Shown: positions 1-8,952 of the stretch, in pieces | Layout of the letters: the number at the start of each line of letters is the position of its first letter | Numbering within the stretch: position 1 is the stretch's first letter | Origin: an uncultured Lachnospiraceae bacterium | GTDB lineage: Bacteria > Bacillota > Clostridia > Lachnospirales > Lachnospiraceae | Direction of reading: 5' to 3' | NCBI GenBank assembly: GCA_902799015.1 | Contig: CADBZI010000027.1 | Coordinates: forward strand, 1-41,179 | Length of the DNA: 41,179 nt | Made by a program: the position numbers and the translations under genes | The notes under the pieces: generated by a model | Told to the model about the DNA's origin: nothing | What the model saw: only the letters and a program-made list of their open reading frames with translations | Databases searched by the model: none

Positions 1-87
1 CCTTTTTCGCCCGACCGGTTGTGGTCCTTCTCATCCGACTACTATTGGCCCTTCTTACCCGGCTCAGGAGTGGCCTTTTCTACCCGA
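1..87 (-). repeat. Degenerate 24-bp tandem repeats at the left edge
   Basis: Read on the minus strand, about three and a half units of 24 bp follow each other, each beginning with a form of YCGGRYRARAAGG followed by a more variable half containing CCA. The first unit overlaps the last codons of the 86-residue gene at 64-324 and the array runs off the window. Translated, a unit would give an eight-residue G-R/K-x-G-P type repeat, so the array may once have been a coding tail. Confidence 0.6.
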
Positions 88-324
88 CCCTGACAATACC
101 TCATATTCCGATCTCAGACTCCAGATATCATCCGGCGCAAAATAGTCCTCTTCCGCACTTTTGAAGGCCTCCCGGACATCTTCCATCGAATACTTCCTCT
201 CGACAGTAATGATCTTCCCGTCGTGATACACATGCGCGGTCAACTCTATTTCCACAGTTTCTGTCGGCAGGGACAGAACCGCATAGCTCTCATTCAGCTC
301 TATTGTTTTTCTGTGGTCTGCCAT
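64..324 (-). CDS. Small hypothetical protein (86 aa)
   Basis: A short acidic protein that I do not recognise. It has no membrane segment or signal peptide, and alternating hydrophobic stretches in the first half suggest a small beta-rich fold followed by an acidic helix. The AGGAGG upstream at about 342-347 is rather far from the ATG. It starts five bases after the stop codon of the helix-turn-helix relic at 329-559, so the two would share a transcript. Pairing with an XRE-type regulator is a common layout for antitoxin-like modules, but nothing here proves that. Its C-terminus runs into the 24-bp repeat array, so the original protein may have been longer. Confidence 0.5.
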   Translation of the reverse strand: MADHRKTIELNESYAVLSLPTETVEIELTAHVYHDGKIITVERKYSMEDVREAFKSAEEDYFAPDDIWSLRSEYEVLSGSGRKGHS

Positions 325-328
325 CTTT

Positions 329-559
329 TCAAATCTTCCTCCTGACTACAATTTCATCCATCGCTACATCGAAGACATCCAACAGAATTACCAGGTTGTC
401 CACGCTCGGAACCGTATCACCTTTCTTCCATCTGTATATGGAATAAAGCGTTTCAAACCCCAGTGCTTCCTGGAGGTCGTTGACAGTCAGCCTCTCTTCC
501 TGCCGGAGCCGTTTTATGGTGGCCGCCGATCCCCCCGTAGGTCTGACTTCATAGATCAG
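329..559 (-). pseudogene. XRE-type helix-turn-helix protein fused to a pyrophosphatase remnant
   Basis: The minus-strand frame is open from a TAG at 560-562 to the TGA at 329-331 (76 codons) but has no ATG, GTG or TTG start at its head. The main part is a clear XRE/Cro-type helix-turn-helix: I-K-R-L-R-Q-E, then L-T-V-N-D-L-Q, S-I-Y-R-W-K-K-G and V-P-S-V-D-N-L. The first dozen residues (LIYEVRPTGGSAAT) instead match what normally follows the DHH motif of manganese-dependent inorganic pyrophosphatases. It therefore looks like a recombination product joining the upstream pyrophosphatase relic to the body of an HTH gene, with the start codon of the latter lost. It is probably not expressed. Confidence 0.65.
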
Positions 560-828
560 CTAATTGCCTGTAGTCACACTCCCATCCCCGTTATGGTCAA
601 TAATCATGAGACATTTGCGTCTTTCAACCATTCCGCAGACTTGCTGTATTCGCTATGATCAACAAGAACCACATTCTTCCCTGAAGCATCTTCAAGAACA
701 GGCGGTACATCCACACCTGCCGTTTTCAAAATGTATGCCGTCTCTTTGTTAATGTCCCCTAAAATTGCCGGTCTGGCATCATAGCCGAGTTCATTTAGAA
801 TACCAAAGTCACCCGGGCAGATCTCCCA
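560..828 (-). pseudogene. Remnant of manganese-dependent inorganic pyrophosphatase (DHH family)
   Basis: No intact frame exists, but pieces read like the N-terminal DHH domain of a family II inorganic pyrophosphatase. One frame gives ILNELGYDARPAILGD, NKETAYILKTAGVDVPP and KNVVLVDHSEYSKSAEW and stops at 604-606. The next frame continues with IIDHNGDGSVTTGN and stops at 560-562. The signature DHH is decayed to D-H-N, one frameshift lies near 606, and the nonsense codon sits where intact proteins usually have Gln. The second DHHA2 domain is absent; the sequence passes directly into the HTH frame at 329-559. Family knowledge: the intact enzyme hydrolyses pyrophosphate to phosphate. This copy cannot. 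Confidence 0.65.
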
Positions 829-1105
829 AGGCTTCTCAAAACGCCCAAATGACAGATTCGTCGATAGACGCGCGAATCAGCGGATTAAGGGAATCCGGTC
901 CATGCGCGCTTGAATAAGCAGTTCCCTGCATGCTGAGGGACAGAATAAAGATCCTGAAGTGGGTGCGCGGATCTGTCCTTGGCAGAACTCTGACTTCGGC
1001 GCACCTTGTGGGTCAATGTGTCTTCCGAATTTATAGCCCAGTCTTACTCGTACAGAAGAATATCATGTATATCCCATCTTATCCTTTCAAATTGGGCTTT
1101 TGCCC
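829..1105. other. Degraded stretch without a supported gene
   Basis: Only short broken frames are present. A minus-strand piece ending near 857 (containing SSAHGPDSLNPLIRAS) looks protein-like but begins and ends without context, and I cannot name its family. The composition and broken frames match the decay of the neighbouring relics inside the integrated element. Confidence 0.4.
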
Positions 1106-1318
1106 TTACAGATGCAGGAAATCCCATGTTAAATTGTTTGATTTAGAAGTGTTACACATGATTTGGCCTGCTGAAAAGAAGAATATCCGCCCTGAGAAGT
1201 AAAGTATCTTTCCCTCCATATAAACAGGATTTTGATACAGAAGATTATCAATGGGCTGATATTCTTCTGTAACTCCACTCAATGAGACCCCCTCAGGCAA
1301 TCTGGTCGGTAAAAACAT
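1106..1318 (-). CDS. Possible small hypothetical or remnant (70 aa)
   Basis: The first 45 residues have a protein-like composition, while the last 20 are rich in aromatic and polar residues and may be read-through of non-coding DNA. There is no ribosome-binding site before the ATG. The same frame continues upstream of the ATG through two stops into the palindromic region, as if it were the end of a longer decayed gene. I do not recognise the family. Confidence 0.2.
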   Translation of the reverse strand: MFLPTRLPEGVSLSGVTEEYQPIDNLLYQNPVYMEGKILYFSGRIFFFSAGQIMCNTSKSNNLTWDFLHL

Positions 1319-1320
1319 AC

Positions 1321-1440
1321 CGACGGTTACGGTTCTTTCTCACCGTCAGTCCGGTATAATCATACCGTCATATTGACGGTTCAAACGCACCGAAGTGACG
1401 GTGCAGATGTCCCGTAATGACTGTACAAACATACCGTAGG
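1321..1440. repeat. Cluster of ACCGTCA/TGACGGT inverted repeats
   Basis: About 120 bp carry repeated forms of the heptamer ACCGTCA and its complement. A perfect pair lies at 1364-1370 and 1374-1380 with a 3-nt spacer; a second hairpin GCACCG/CGGTGC lies at 1387-1392 and 1399-1404; further half copies occur near 1321-1328 and 1341-1347. It sits between the SGNH hydrolase stop and the small frame at 1106-1318. It could be an operator array, a terminator region or an end of a mobile element. Confidence 0.5.
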
Positions 1441-1450
1441 GGCGAACAGG

Positions 1451-2128
1451 TTACCACTTTGCTTCTTCATTTTCTACTTCGTCTTCCATGTCCGTGGCTT
1501 TTAGCTGTTCACTCTCCAGTTGGATCTTCCGGATCAGCTCTATCATTTTCCCGGCAAATGTCCTGTGGCCTTCTGCAGAAAAATGCACCTGATCATATCC
1601 CAGATCAATTCCCCATTCCGATGCGTCCGTAAACATCACTCCCTGCTGCGACGCGATTTCCTGGAAGCCGTCGTTCATCCTTCTGCTCTCTTTATGATAC
1701 TTCTCCAGCAGGGGATCCCCAATATCCCCGCCGCCGATCAATGGCGGGGCGATGATCAGGATCTGAGAGCGATCCAGGTTCCTTTTCAGGAACGTGATAT
1801 ACTGCTCCATCTTCCGGATCGGTATATCCGCATCCGGGTGCGTTGTCAGCAGGATATCATTTGTCCCGAGCATTGTGCTGAGGATGCCGTCACCCTCCGA
1901 CAGGCTGATCAGCTTTATCAGGTATGACTGCTCATATGGCGGAGCCGGAAGCATTCTGCCATTCATCCCTTCCGCAAGCACCTGAAAATGATCTTTCAGA
2001 TTCTTCGAGACAATCGTCGTCCACCGCGCATCATATGGGAATATCTGGCGATAAGGATCCGCCGGGTCATATCCGTACGTATTCGAATCGCCATAGAAGA
2101 TGATCTGTCGCCGCCTGTCTGCTGCCAT
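1451..2128 (-). CDS. SGNH/GDSL-type hydrolase (esterase-like)
   Basis: A 225-residue cytoplasmic-looking protein of the SGNH hydrolase superfamily. Block I is G-D-S-N with nucleophile Ser15, block III is G-T-N-D with Asn90, and block V is D-x-V-H with Asp179 and His182, so the catalytic set is complete. Family members cleave ester bonds of acyl or acetyl groups on lipids, sugars or small molecules; the substrate cannot be read from sequence. There is no signal peptide. The start is supported by GGAGAT a few bases upstream. The last 25 residues are acidic and probably disordered. It lies inside the integrated element, convergent with nothing and divergent from the recombinase gene, so it is likely cargo. 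Confidence 0.85.
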   Translation of the reverse strand: MAADRRRQIIFYGDSNTYGYDPADPYRQIFPYDARWTTIVSKNLKDHFQVLAEGMNGRMLPAPPYEQSYLIKLISLSEGDGILSTMLGTNDILLTTHPDADIPIRKMEQYITFLKRNLDRSQILIIAPPLIGGGDIGDPLLEKYHKESRRMNDGFQEIASQQGVMFTDASEWGIDLGYDQVHFSAEGHRTFAGKMIELIRKIQLESEQLKATDMEDEVENEEAKW

Positions 2129-2429
2129 CGTCTTATCTCCTTCATCAGAATCGAATCACTCAGAACACTTTCAGTATACCAGATGCTTCGCCTGTTTCCA
2201 GACTCAGGGAAGAGGCTCTCTCTTCTTTGTAAAAGAGTCTCCGGGTTCCTGCCTGTATGATGTGGTTTTAAAGCAGGCTCTAATTCAAAATTTCTTTCTT
2301 TATTTTTGACCCTCTGAACCAGCACTATAAAAACAGGAACGAGTCGCAGCCTTGCAAATTGGAACTGCCTCCATTCCGGCACAATAAAGATGTAAGGAAC
2401 TCTGGCAACGGAAAGGGGGTGATTATCAC

Positions 2430-3836
2430 ATGACGGCAGTACAACTTGATCAGGTTTCCAAAATCCGATCATTAAAAATAATGTTCTCCGATACCGAATG
2501 TGATAAGATACCTCCTGAGGCTAAGAACCTGGTACAGGGTATGACAAAAAAACTTGTTAACTCTCTGCATAAAGCCGCCATCTTCTATGATGAGAACAAG
2601 AAGATGTGGCGGACAACAATCATCATCGAAAAAGGAGGAACCAAAAAAAGAAAGCACGGTGCGAAAACAGAAGAAGGCCTGTATAACAAACTTTATGACC
2701 ATTATGTCGGGCCCGGTACACTGGAGGATATCCATGCTCTCTGGGCCGAGCAGCGCAAGGAGGAAGGCCTTGCCTCTGCGACACTGCAGCGTGAGCGGCA
2801 GCGCTGGGACAAGTACCTGGCCAGAACGGATCTGGCAAAGAGACGGATTGACGAGATCGACAATTTCCGGATCGAAGCACACCTGCTCAGGATCATCAGG
2901 GAGAACTCGATCACCACAAAGGAGCTGCGCGAGATCCGTTTTCTTCTCCGGAAGTCCTTTGGATATGCGTTCCGGCACAAGCTGATTCCGGTCAATCCCA
3001 TGCCGGACGTGGAGATCAATACCACCGGTTGCGCTCCAGCGCAGCCCAAGCTCAGTGAATCGAGGGTCTATCTCTCTAATGAGATTCCTGCAATCCAGAA
3101 GGAAATCGACACGGAGCTTCGGGCTATCCCTCACAATACGACTGCACTGGCGATCCGCCTTCTGTTTGTCCTCGGACTTCGTGTCGGCGAGCTTGTCGCG
3201 CTGAGGGAGTCTGATATTGACTGGGATAAACTGACGATCCACATTCAGCGGACAGAGCAGCGCATGGAGAAAGGACCACCCCGTCTGGTGAACCACACCA
3301 AGAAAAAGAGCCCTTACGGAAACCGGGTCCTTCCTCTTGGAGAAAGCGGGGCCGCGATCATCCGTCAGGTCATGGCGGTCAACAGGGATTATGGCTTCCA
3401 GGACGAGGATTTTCTCTTTTTGGGGGAGCAGGGAAAGCGGATTCACATTCGCGCGGTGGACAACCGGATCCGGAAGCTCTGCCTGCGTGCAGGGATTGAT
3501 CCTGTAAAGTCCGCTCATGATATCCGCAGAACGGTCGCGACAAGGCTTTATCGCAATACGCACGACATCGAGCTGGTGCGCAAGTTCCTCGGACACAGCG
3601 ATGTGCTGACGACCTGGGGCTATATTGTGGACATTGACGCAGAGGAAGAAGACCGCATGAGGGTTGTGGATGCACTGAAAGATCTTTCCGGACCGGCAGG
3701 CGTATCGGCTGCTCCGGCAGAAAATGCCGCGATGGCTGATATCTTTCCTTCCAGAAGCAACATTATTGCTTTCCGTCCCTCAAAAGAACAGCGGCATCAG
3801 CAGGGCACTTCCGGCATCGGAGGGGAAGCTCTCTGA
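2430..3836 (+). CDS. Tyrosine recombinase (phage/ICE-type integrase)
   Basis: A 468-residue site-specific recombinase. Residues about 45-95 resemble the arm-DNA-binding domain, about 95-190 the SAM-like core-binding domain, and about 215-410 the catalytic domain. The active-site set is visible: Arg251 in GLRVGELVAL, His363 and Arg366 in HDIRRTVATRLY, His389 in LGHSDVLTT, and nucleophile Tyr398. About 60 residues after the tyrosine look disordered. The start is supported by GGGGGTG before the ATG. The gene reads towards the 3' end of tRNA-Gly, only 110 bp away, the usual arrangement for an element inserted into that tRNA with its body to the left. It may still be active although the neighbouring cargo is decayed. 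No excisionase is seen in the window. Confidence 0.93.
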   Translation: MTAVQLDQVSKIRSLKIMFSDTECDKIPPEAKNLVQGMTKKLVNSLHKAAIFYDENKKMWRTTIIIEKGGTKKRKHGAKTEEGLYNKLYDHYVGPGTLEDIHALWAEQRKEEGLASATLQRERQRWDKYLARTDLAKRRIDEIDNFRIEAHLLRIIRENSITTKELREIRFLLRKSFGYAFRHKLIPVNPMPDVEINTTGCAPAQPKLSESRVYLSNEIPAIQKEIDTELRAIPHNTTALAIRLLFVLGLRVGELVALRESDIDWDKLTIHIQRTEQRMEKGPPRLVNHTKKKSPYGNRVLPLGESGAAIIRQVMAVNRDYGFQDEDFLFLGEQGKRIHIRAVDNRIRKLCLRAGIDPVKSAHDIRRTVATRLYRNTHDIELVRKFLGHSDVLTTWGYIVDIDAEEEDRMRVVDALKDLSGPAGVSAAPAENAAMADIFPSRSNIIAFRPSKEQRHQQGTSGIGGEAL

Positions 3837-3849
3837 TGGGTAATCTACT

Positions 3850-3946
3850 TTGCAAATGCTCAGTCCAACACAGGTCCAACACTTTTGGGGAATATAAGAA
3901 ACCCCGGAAACCCGCATGGTTGCTGGATTTCCGGGCAAAAAAAGAG
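3850..3946 (+). other. Probable attachment-site region next to tRNA-Gly
   Basis: Between the integrase stop and the tRNA lie two direct copies of GTCCAACAC at 3863-3871 and 3874-3882, with an 11-bp period as expected for arm-type integrase sites. They are followed by GCATGGTTGCTGGATTT at about 3913-3929. That block recurs with one change near 35418 and in part near 38193. The tRNA 3' end begins at 3947. The exact core is inferred; the opposite junction is outside the window. Confidence 0.55.
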
Positions 3947-4018
3947 AGCGCGAGACGGGATTCGAACCCGCGACCTTCGCCTTGGCAAGGCGACGCTCCA
4001 CCCCTGAGCCACTCGCGC
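3947..4018 (-). tRNA. tRNA-Gly (GCC)
   Basis: The minus strand folds into a 72-nt cloverleaf with a 7-bp acceptor stem (GCGCGAG with CTCGCGC), a D arm containing GTGGCTCAGGGG, an anticodon stem closing the loop TTGCCAA (anticodon GCC), and a T arm with GTTCGAATC. CCA is not encoded. A consensus promoter lies at 4051-4079. Its 3' end faces the integrase gene, which marks it as the probable integration target. Confidence 0.96.
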
Positions 4019-4022
4019 ATAT

Positions 4023-4050
4023 CTGTCTGTTCTCTCTTGCGAACAGACAG
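4023..4050 (-). other. Leader hairpin between promoter and tRNA-Gly
   Basis: A perfect 10-bp inverted repeat (CTGTCTGTTC and GAACAGACAG, 4023-4032 and 4041-4050) with an 8-nt loop lies immediately between the -10 box and the mature tRNA 5' end, so the precursor would begin with a strong stem-loop. Confidence 0.6.
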
Positions 4051-4079
4051 ATCATACATTAGATTATCCTCTTTGTCAA
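4051..4079 (-). promoter_or_regulatory. Promoter of tRNA-Gly
   Basis: TTGACA (4074-4079), 17 bp, TATGAT (4051-4056) on the minus strand, a near-consensus vegetative promoter. Its -35 box overlaps the last codons of the methyltransferase gene upstream. Confidence 0.8.
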
Positions 4080-5713
4080 CAGTTTTTTGTAAGAATTATC
4101 TCCGTGCATCCGGAGCGCTCATTCAGCAAGTACTTCCTGCAGACAGAATAGCCTTCTGTCTGAGCTGCCGCTTCTTCCAATGCATCCGGTGCGTTTGTAA
4201 GGAGAATCAGAGCAGCCTTGCTGCCAAGCACCGTTTCGGCTTTTTTCAGGAACCGGACAGCAAAGTCCTTTTCCTCTCCCGGCTGCGTGTCCGGAAGGTA
4301 CGTGATGATCTCATCAAAAGGATACGCGTGCGTAAAATCAAAGAAATCTCTGTTTACGTAATGGATGGGAGCATGCCGTTCCTTTTGGATGGCCTCGGCA
4401 TTCACCCTGGCTTTCTCAATTGCCTCCGCAAACTTGTCAACGCCGTACACAGGATCAGCCGGTACCTGAAGGCAGCGTTCGATCAGCAAGGTTCCGACGC
4501 CGCAGAACGGGTCCAGAATCTGCGCATCCTGTTTCAGATATGGGGCAGCGAGCGAAACCGCCAGTGCAGCGAGCGGCGCGGATGTACTCTGTGCCGTCGT
4601 CTCCTTCCGGTAGGAGAACCGCTGATCCGGCAAGGTAAACAGCTTCAGCATCGGAATCAGGCTGTGGTCCTTACGTTCAATCAGACGCAGCTCTGCCTCA
4701 TAATCCGAATCACTGTTCAGCAGTTTGCCCTTCTCCAGCGCGTCAAGCCTGGCGGCGATTCTGCGGATGTATTCCCCTTTTTTCTCTGCCGGAATCGATG
4801 GACTCTTCAGTTCGATCCGGTAGCGAAATGGCTGATCGGAAGCTTCATGCAAATAATTCAGATAATTCCCGATCTTCAGATCCCTGAGTTTCGAGGCGAT
4901 CATCTTCTCATCGCCTGTGATCGGACGCGCGCCGGGAATCGGAAGCAGGCACTCTGTCCATGTCCGGATCTTCAGAATCTCGTTGAGATCCCCGCCTTTC
5001 ACATGCACACTTCCACGCATGGCGTGTACTGCTCCGCAGGTGATCTGTCCTGCTGTCACATCCGCATGCAGTACATTCGTGCGAAGAAGCAATTCCGGCG
5101 CCGGATTCATTTTGATAAAATGATGCCGCTCATGTTTTTCATAGCGCTCGGTCATCCGGCGCAGTCTGGAAAGCTCCGCAAGCAGATGCCGGTTGTTGTC
5201 CCACAGAGGATTCTCCGCAGAACCTGTTTCTGTCTGTTCCCCGGAATCCCCCTCTTCCGAATCAGCGGGGACGGAGTTCTCCTCCGTCTCCAGCGGGGCA
5301 TTTTCCTGCGTGTGATTCTCCTGTACAGGATGCTCCAGTGAGTCCTCCATCATTTCTGACAGCTCATGGATGCGTTCTTTCAGGCGGGGCAGATATTCCC
5401 TGTAATCCAGGGCACTGACAGCCTTCAGATAATCTTCCCGCACATACAGGGTTTTCTCCCTCTCCCAGGCTTCCATCAGGGCAGGCAGAACATCCTCATT
5501 CTCTGTCATACCAAGAATCAGTGCCGCATTTCTGCGCACCTTCGGATCCTCGTGCTTCAGCAGAGAGATCAGAAGGGAATCGTCGTCTCCCAGCTGCATG
5601 ATAAACCGTCTGCGCAGGGACTCATCCGATATATTCTGCCGAAGTTCGATCAGGTTCTGCCTCACATCGTGGTCTTTTCTGATTTGTTCCAGAAGCTGCT
5701 CTACTCTTGCCAT
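4076..5713 (-). CDS. HEAT-repeat/THUMP-type RNA methyltransferase fusion
   Basis: A 545-residue protein joining two parts. Residues 1-120 are helical and HEAT-like (HEDPKVRRNAALILG). An acidic low-complexity linker spans about 120-170. Residues about 200-545 resemble the UPF0020/Trm14-type methyltransferases that modify guanosine in tRNA or rRNA, with an SAM-binding motif DPFCGVGTLLIE at 401-412. The catalytic N/D-P-P-Y motif IV expected after the fourth strand is replaced by T-Y-L-P-D at about 471-475, so activity is uncertain; a scaffold role is possible. I chose the ATG at 5711-5713 because AGAGGGG precedes it; an upstream ATG at 5749 would add 12 residues without a good site. It probably follows the amidase in one transcript. 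Confidence 0.75.
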   Translation of the reverse strand: MARVEQLLEQIRKDHDVRQNLIELRQNISDESLRRRFIMQLGDDDSLLISLLKHEDPKVRRNAALILGMTENEDVLPALMEAWEREKTLYVREDYLKAVSALDYREYLPRLKERIHELSEMMEDSLEHPVQENHTQENAPLETEENSVPADSEEGDSGEQTETGSAENPLWDNNRHLLAELSRLRRMTERYEKHERHHFIKMNPAPELLLRTNVLHADVTAGQITCGAVHAMRGSVHVKGGDLNEILKIRTWTECLLPIPGARPITGDEKMIASKLRDLKIGNYLNYLHEASDQPFRYRIELKSPSIPAEKKGEYIRRIAARLDALEKGKLLNSDSDYEAELRLIERKDHSLIPMLKLFTLPDQRFSYRKETTAQSTSAPLAALAVSLAAPYLKQDAQILDPFCGVGTLLIERCLQVPADPVYGVDKFAEAIEKARVNAEAIQKERHAPIHYVNRDFFDFTHAYPFDEIITYLPDTQPGEEKDFAVRFLKKAETVLGSKAALILLTNAPDALEEAAAQTEGYSVCRKYLLNERSGCTEIILTKNC

Positions 5714-5783
5714 CTGCGATTCTTCCCCTCTTTCGGCACTCTGTTGCAAGCCATGTTCTTCGGATCTCTTCCGACAAGCGGTC

Positions 5784-6734
5784 TCAATGGTCTCCGTATG
5801 CTTCCGCTCTCTTCTTCAGGTCTTCCCACAGATCCTGATCAGAGGTTTCCATCTCGGCCACCGTTTCCTCCTTGAAGCTGTCCAGATATTCCCTGAGGAC
5901 ATCCTTTTCCGTTTCATCCGTCGGATCCCCATGGAGCAGCTGATCGACCATCTCCCGCTGCTTCGTTCTGCACTCTTCGCGATAGGTCATAACGTCATCC
6001 TTGAACTGTTCCCAGTCATCCGGATGATCCACATACCATTTGGGACAGTCTTTTCCGGTCACGTCATAATGCCGGATGATATCGTCGCGGTCAATGTCAT
6101 ACCGCTCCGACAGGTAAGCAACCAGGTGTACATCGGACCAGTAGGTTGCATCGGTAAACTTTCCGCTCTCATCATGATGGCAGTTCTCAATCGAGATGGA
6201 ATAATAATTCGCCCGGTTGGATGCCCACGCAACCTCACCGTCCGGAACGCACTGAATGATCTCTCCGTCCATACCGACTACATAGTTCGCACTCATGCAG
6301 GTATCCTGGAGATTCTTCAGGCTCTCGAAGTAGTCACGGTTCTCCTGCGCTGTGGTCTCCGGATTCCCCAGATAATGGACGACGATCTTCTTGATGTCGC
6401 TTACCGCAATGCCCGGCCTCGACCAGTCATTGATCGTCAGAAGCTGCACATCAATGTTCGGCTTCGGAACCGCCAGTCCGAATGTCACAACACGGTCTGA
6501 CTCCGTTTCGTAATCGAAGCTGACCTTCTTCGTGATCAGCTCCTCGATCTCCGGATCTTCCTTCGGCATGAACAGAACGATTGCTCCAAGGATCAGACAG
6601 ACTGCCTCGATGACAATCACCCAGAATATGATTCTCCCCGTGCGCCGTCTTCTCTTCTGCTGCAGATACTGCTCATACGGTGTCAGCTTTCGCGGCACCC
6701 ATTCCCTGTTTTCCTGTTCCGGTTTCTTACTCAT
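5784..6734 (-). CDS. Membrane-anchored N-acetylmuramoyl-L-alanine amidase (Amidase_2 type)
   Basis: A 316-residue cell-wall hydrolase-like protein. A basic cytoplasmic start and one transmembrane helix (about 33-56) anchor it with the catalytic part outside. The amidase domain (about 112-240) shows zinc ligands His120 (VVHYLGN), His222 and Cys230 (RHYDVTGKDCP) and a glutamate in SIENCHH. Family members cut the bond between muramic acid and the stem-peptide L-alanine, in wall turnover, sporulation or recycling. After the domain comes an acidic helical tail. The start at 6734 is preferred over an ATG seven codons upstream because AGGA lies at the right distance. It is the second gene of a likely guaB-amidase-methyltransferase run; spacing to guaB is 95 bp. 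Confidence 0.88.
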   Translation of the reverse strand: MSKKPEQENREWVPRKLTPYEQYLQQKRRRRTGRIIFWVIVIEAVCLILGAIVLFMPKEDPEIEELITKKVSFDYETESDRVVTFGLAVPKPNIDVQLLTINDWSRPGIAVSDIKKIVVHYLGNPETTAQENRDYFESLKNLQDTCMSANYVVGMDGEIIQCVPDGEVAWASNRANYYSISIENCHHDESGKFTDATYWSDVHLVAYLSERYDIDRDDIIRHYDVTGKDCPKWYVDHPDDWEQFKDDVMTYREECRTKQREMVDQLLHGDPTDETEKDVLREYLDSFKEETVAEMETSDQDLWEDLKKRAEAYGDH

Positions 6735-6829
6735 GTGTTCTATCCTGCCAGACACAGAAGAAGGAACTGCTCAGCAGAAGCTGGACAGTTTCCTCTTATT
6801 TCTCTGTGTATCTGTCTTTCCTTCCGCCG

Positions 6830-8323
<1,494 letters not shown>

Positions 8324-8350
8324 TCATTCTGTTTCTTTCAGGATGCGCAA

Positions 8351-8379
8351 ATGATACCATACATAACTGCACCATGCAA
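8351..8379 (-). promoter_or_regulatory. Promoter of guaB
   Basis: TTGCAT (8374-8379), 17 bp, TATCAT (8351-8356) on the minus strand, about 60 bp before the guaB start and in the gap after the 8385-8888 gene. Confidence 0.7.
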
Positions 8380-8384
8380 TGTGC

Positions 8385-8888
8385 TTAGTCAAAGAACACC
8401 TTCCTCGGAGCGAATCTGCGCATGTCCTGGGCGATCTCCCCGGTCAGCTCCAGGCATACCGCCTCGGATCCCTGCTCGCCCCCGTATACCAGGGTCCATG
8501 TCTTTTTCTCCGGATCGCCGCTGGTATAATCCTTCACCTTCAGATTCCCCAGGAAAGACCTCAGATGCTCACTGCCCGTGGGCGCCATGACCTCCAGGCT
8601 GTCCTTCGAATAGGAAGCAACCTTTTTCCTTTTTCTCTTTGCCATGATCTTATCGATATCAATATCTCCGCCGACGTACAGGTATTCATACTCCAGATCC
8701 AGCATGGGCAGAATCAGATAGTAGGCAAGCATCCCCAGCACCATTCCCGCAGCGAGAAAGATGGGATTGAAAAAAAAGATCCCGCCGGCAAGCAGAACGG
8801 CAACCACACCGATTACCAGTCCCTTCACCAGCGTATCCTTTGGTGTCTTTTGGCGCTTTACCAGAATCTCTTCATATCCGTCGTTCAT
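8385..8888 (-). CDS. Small membrane protein of unknown function, Lachnospiraceae type
   Basis: A 167-residue protein with two adjacent transmembrane helices (about 18-60) and a cytoplasmic-looking basic/beta-rich C-terminal domain that begins with EYEYLYVGGDIDIDKI. Proteins with this pattern are widespread in Lachnospiraceae and have no assigned role, to my knowledge. The start was moved to 8888 because GGAGGTCAAC stands directly before that ATG, whereas the longer open frame would begin inside the neighbouring gene. It follows the 8953-9792 gene by 64 bp and is likely cotranscribed with it. Confidence 0.8.
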   Translation of the reverse strand: MNDGYEEILVKRQKTPKDTLVKGLVIGVVAVLLAGGIFFFNPIFLAAGMVLGMLAYYLILPMLDLEYEYLYVGGDIDIDKIMAKRKRKKVASYSKDSLEVMAPTGSEHLRSFLGNLKVKDYTSGDPEKKTWTLVYGGEQGSEAVCLELTGEIAQDMRRFAPRKVFFD

Positions 8889-8952
8889 GTTGACCTCCTT
8901 GAAAGATTTCCTGCCTGCAGGAATCTTCTCCATGCTTATCCGATGATCCGTG

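Noticed and set aside
2472-3596. 374-codon open frame opposite the integrase
   Set aside because: The plus-strand frame has the full recombinase active site; the opposite frame has no domain or start signal.
3836-5341. 501-codon plus-strand frame through tRNA-Gly and the methyltransferase
   Set aside because: It reads through a tRNA gene and opposite a gene with a clear SAM-binding motif.
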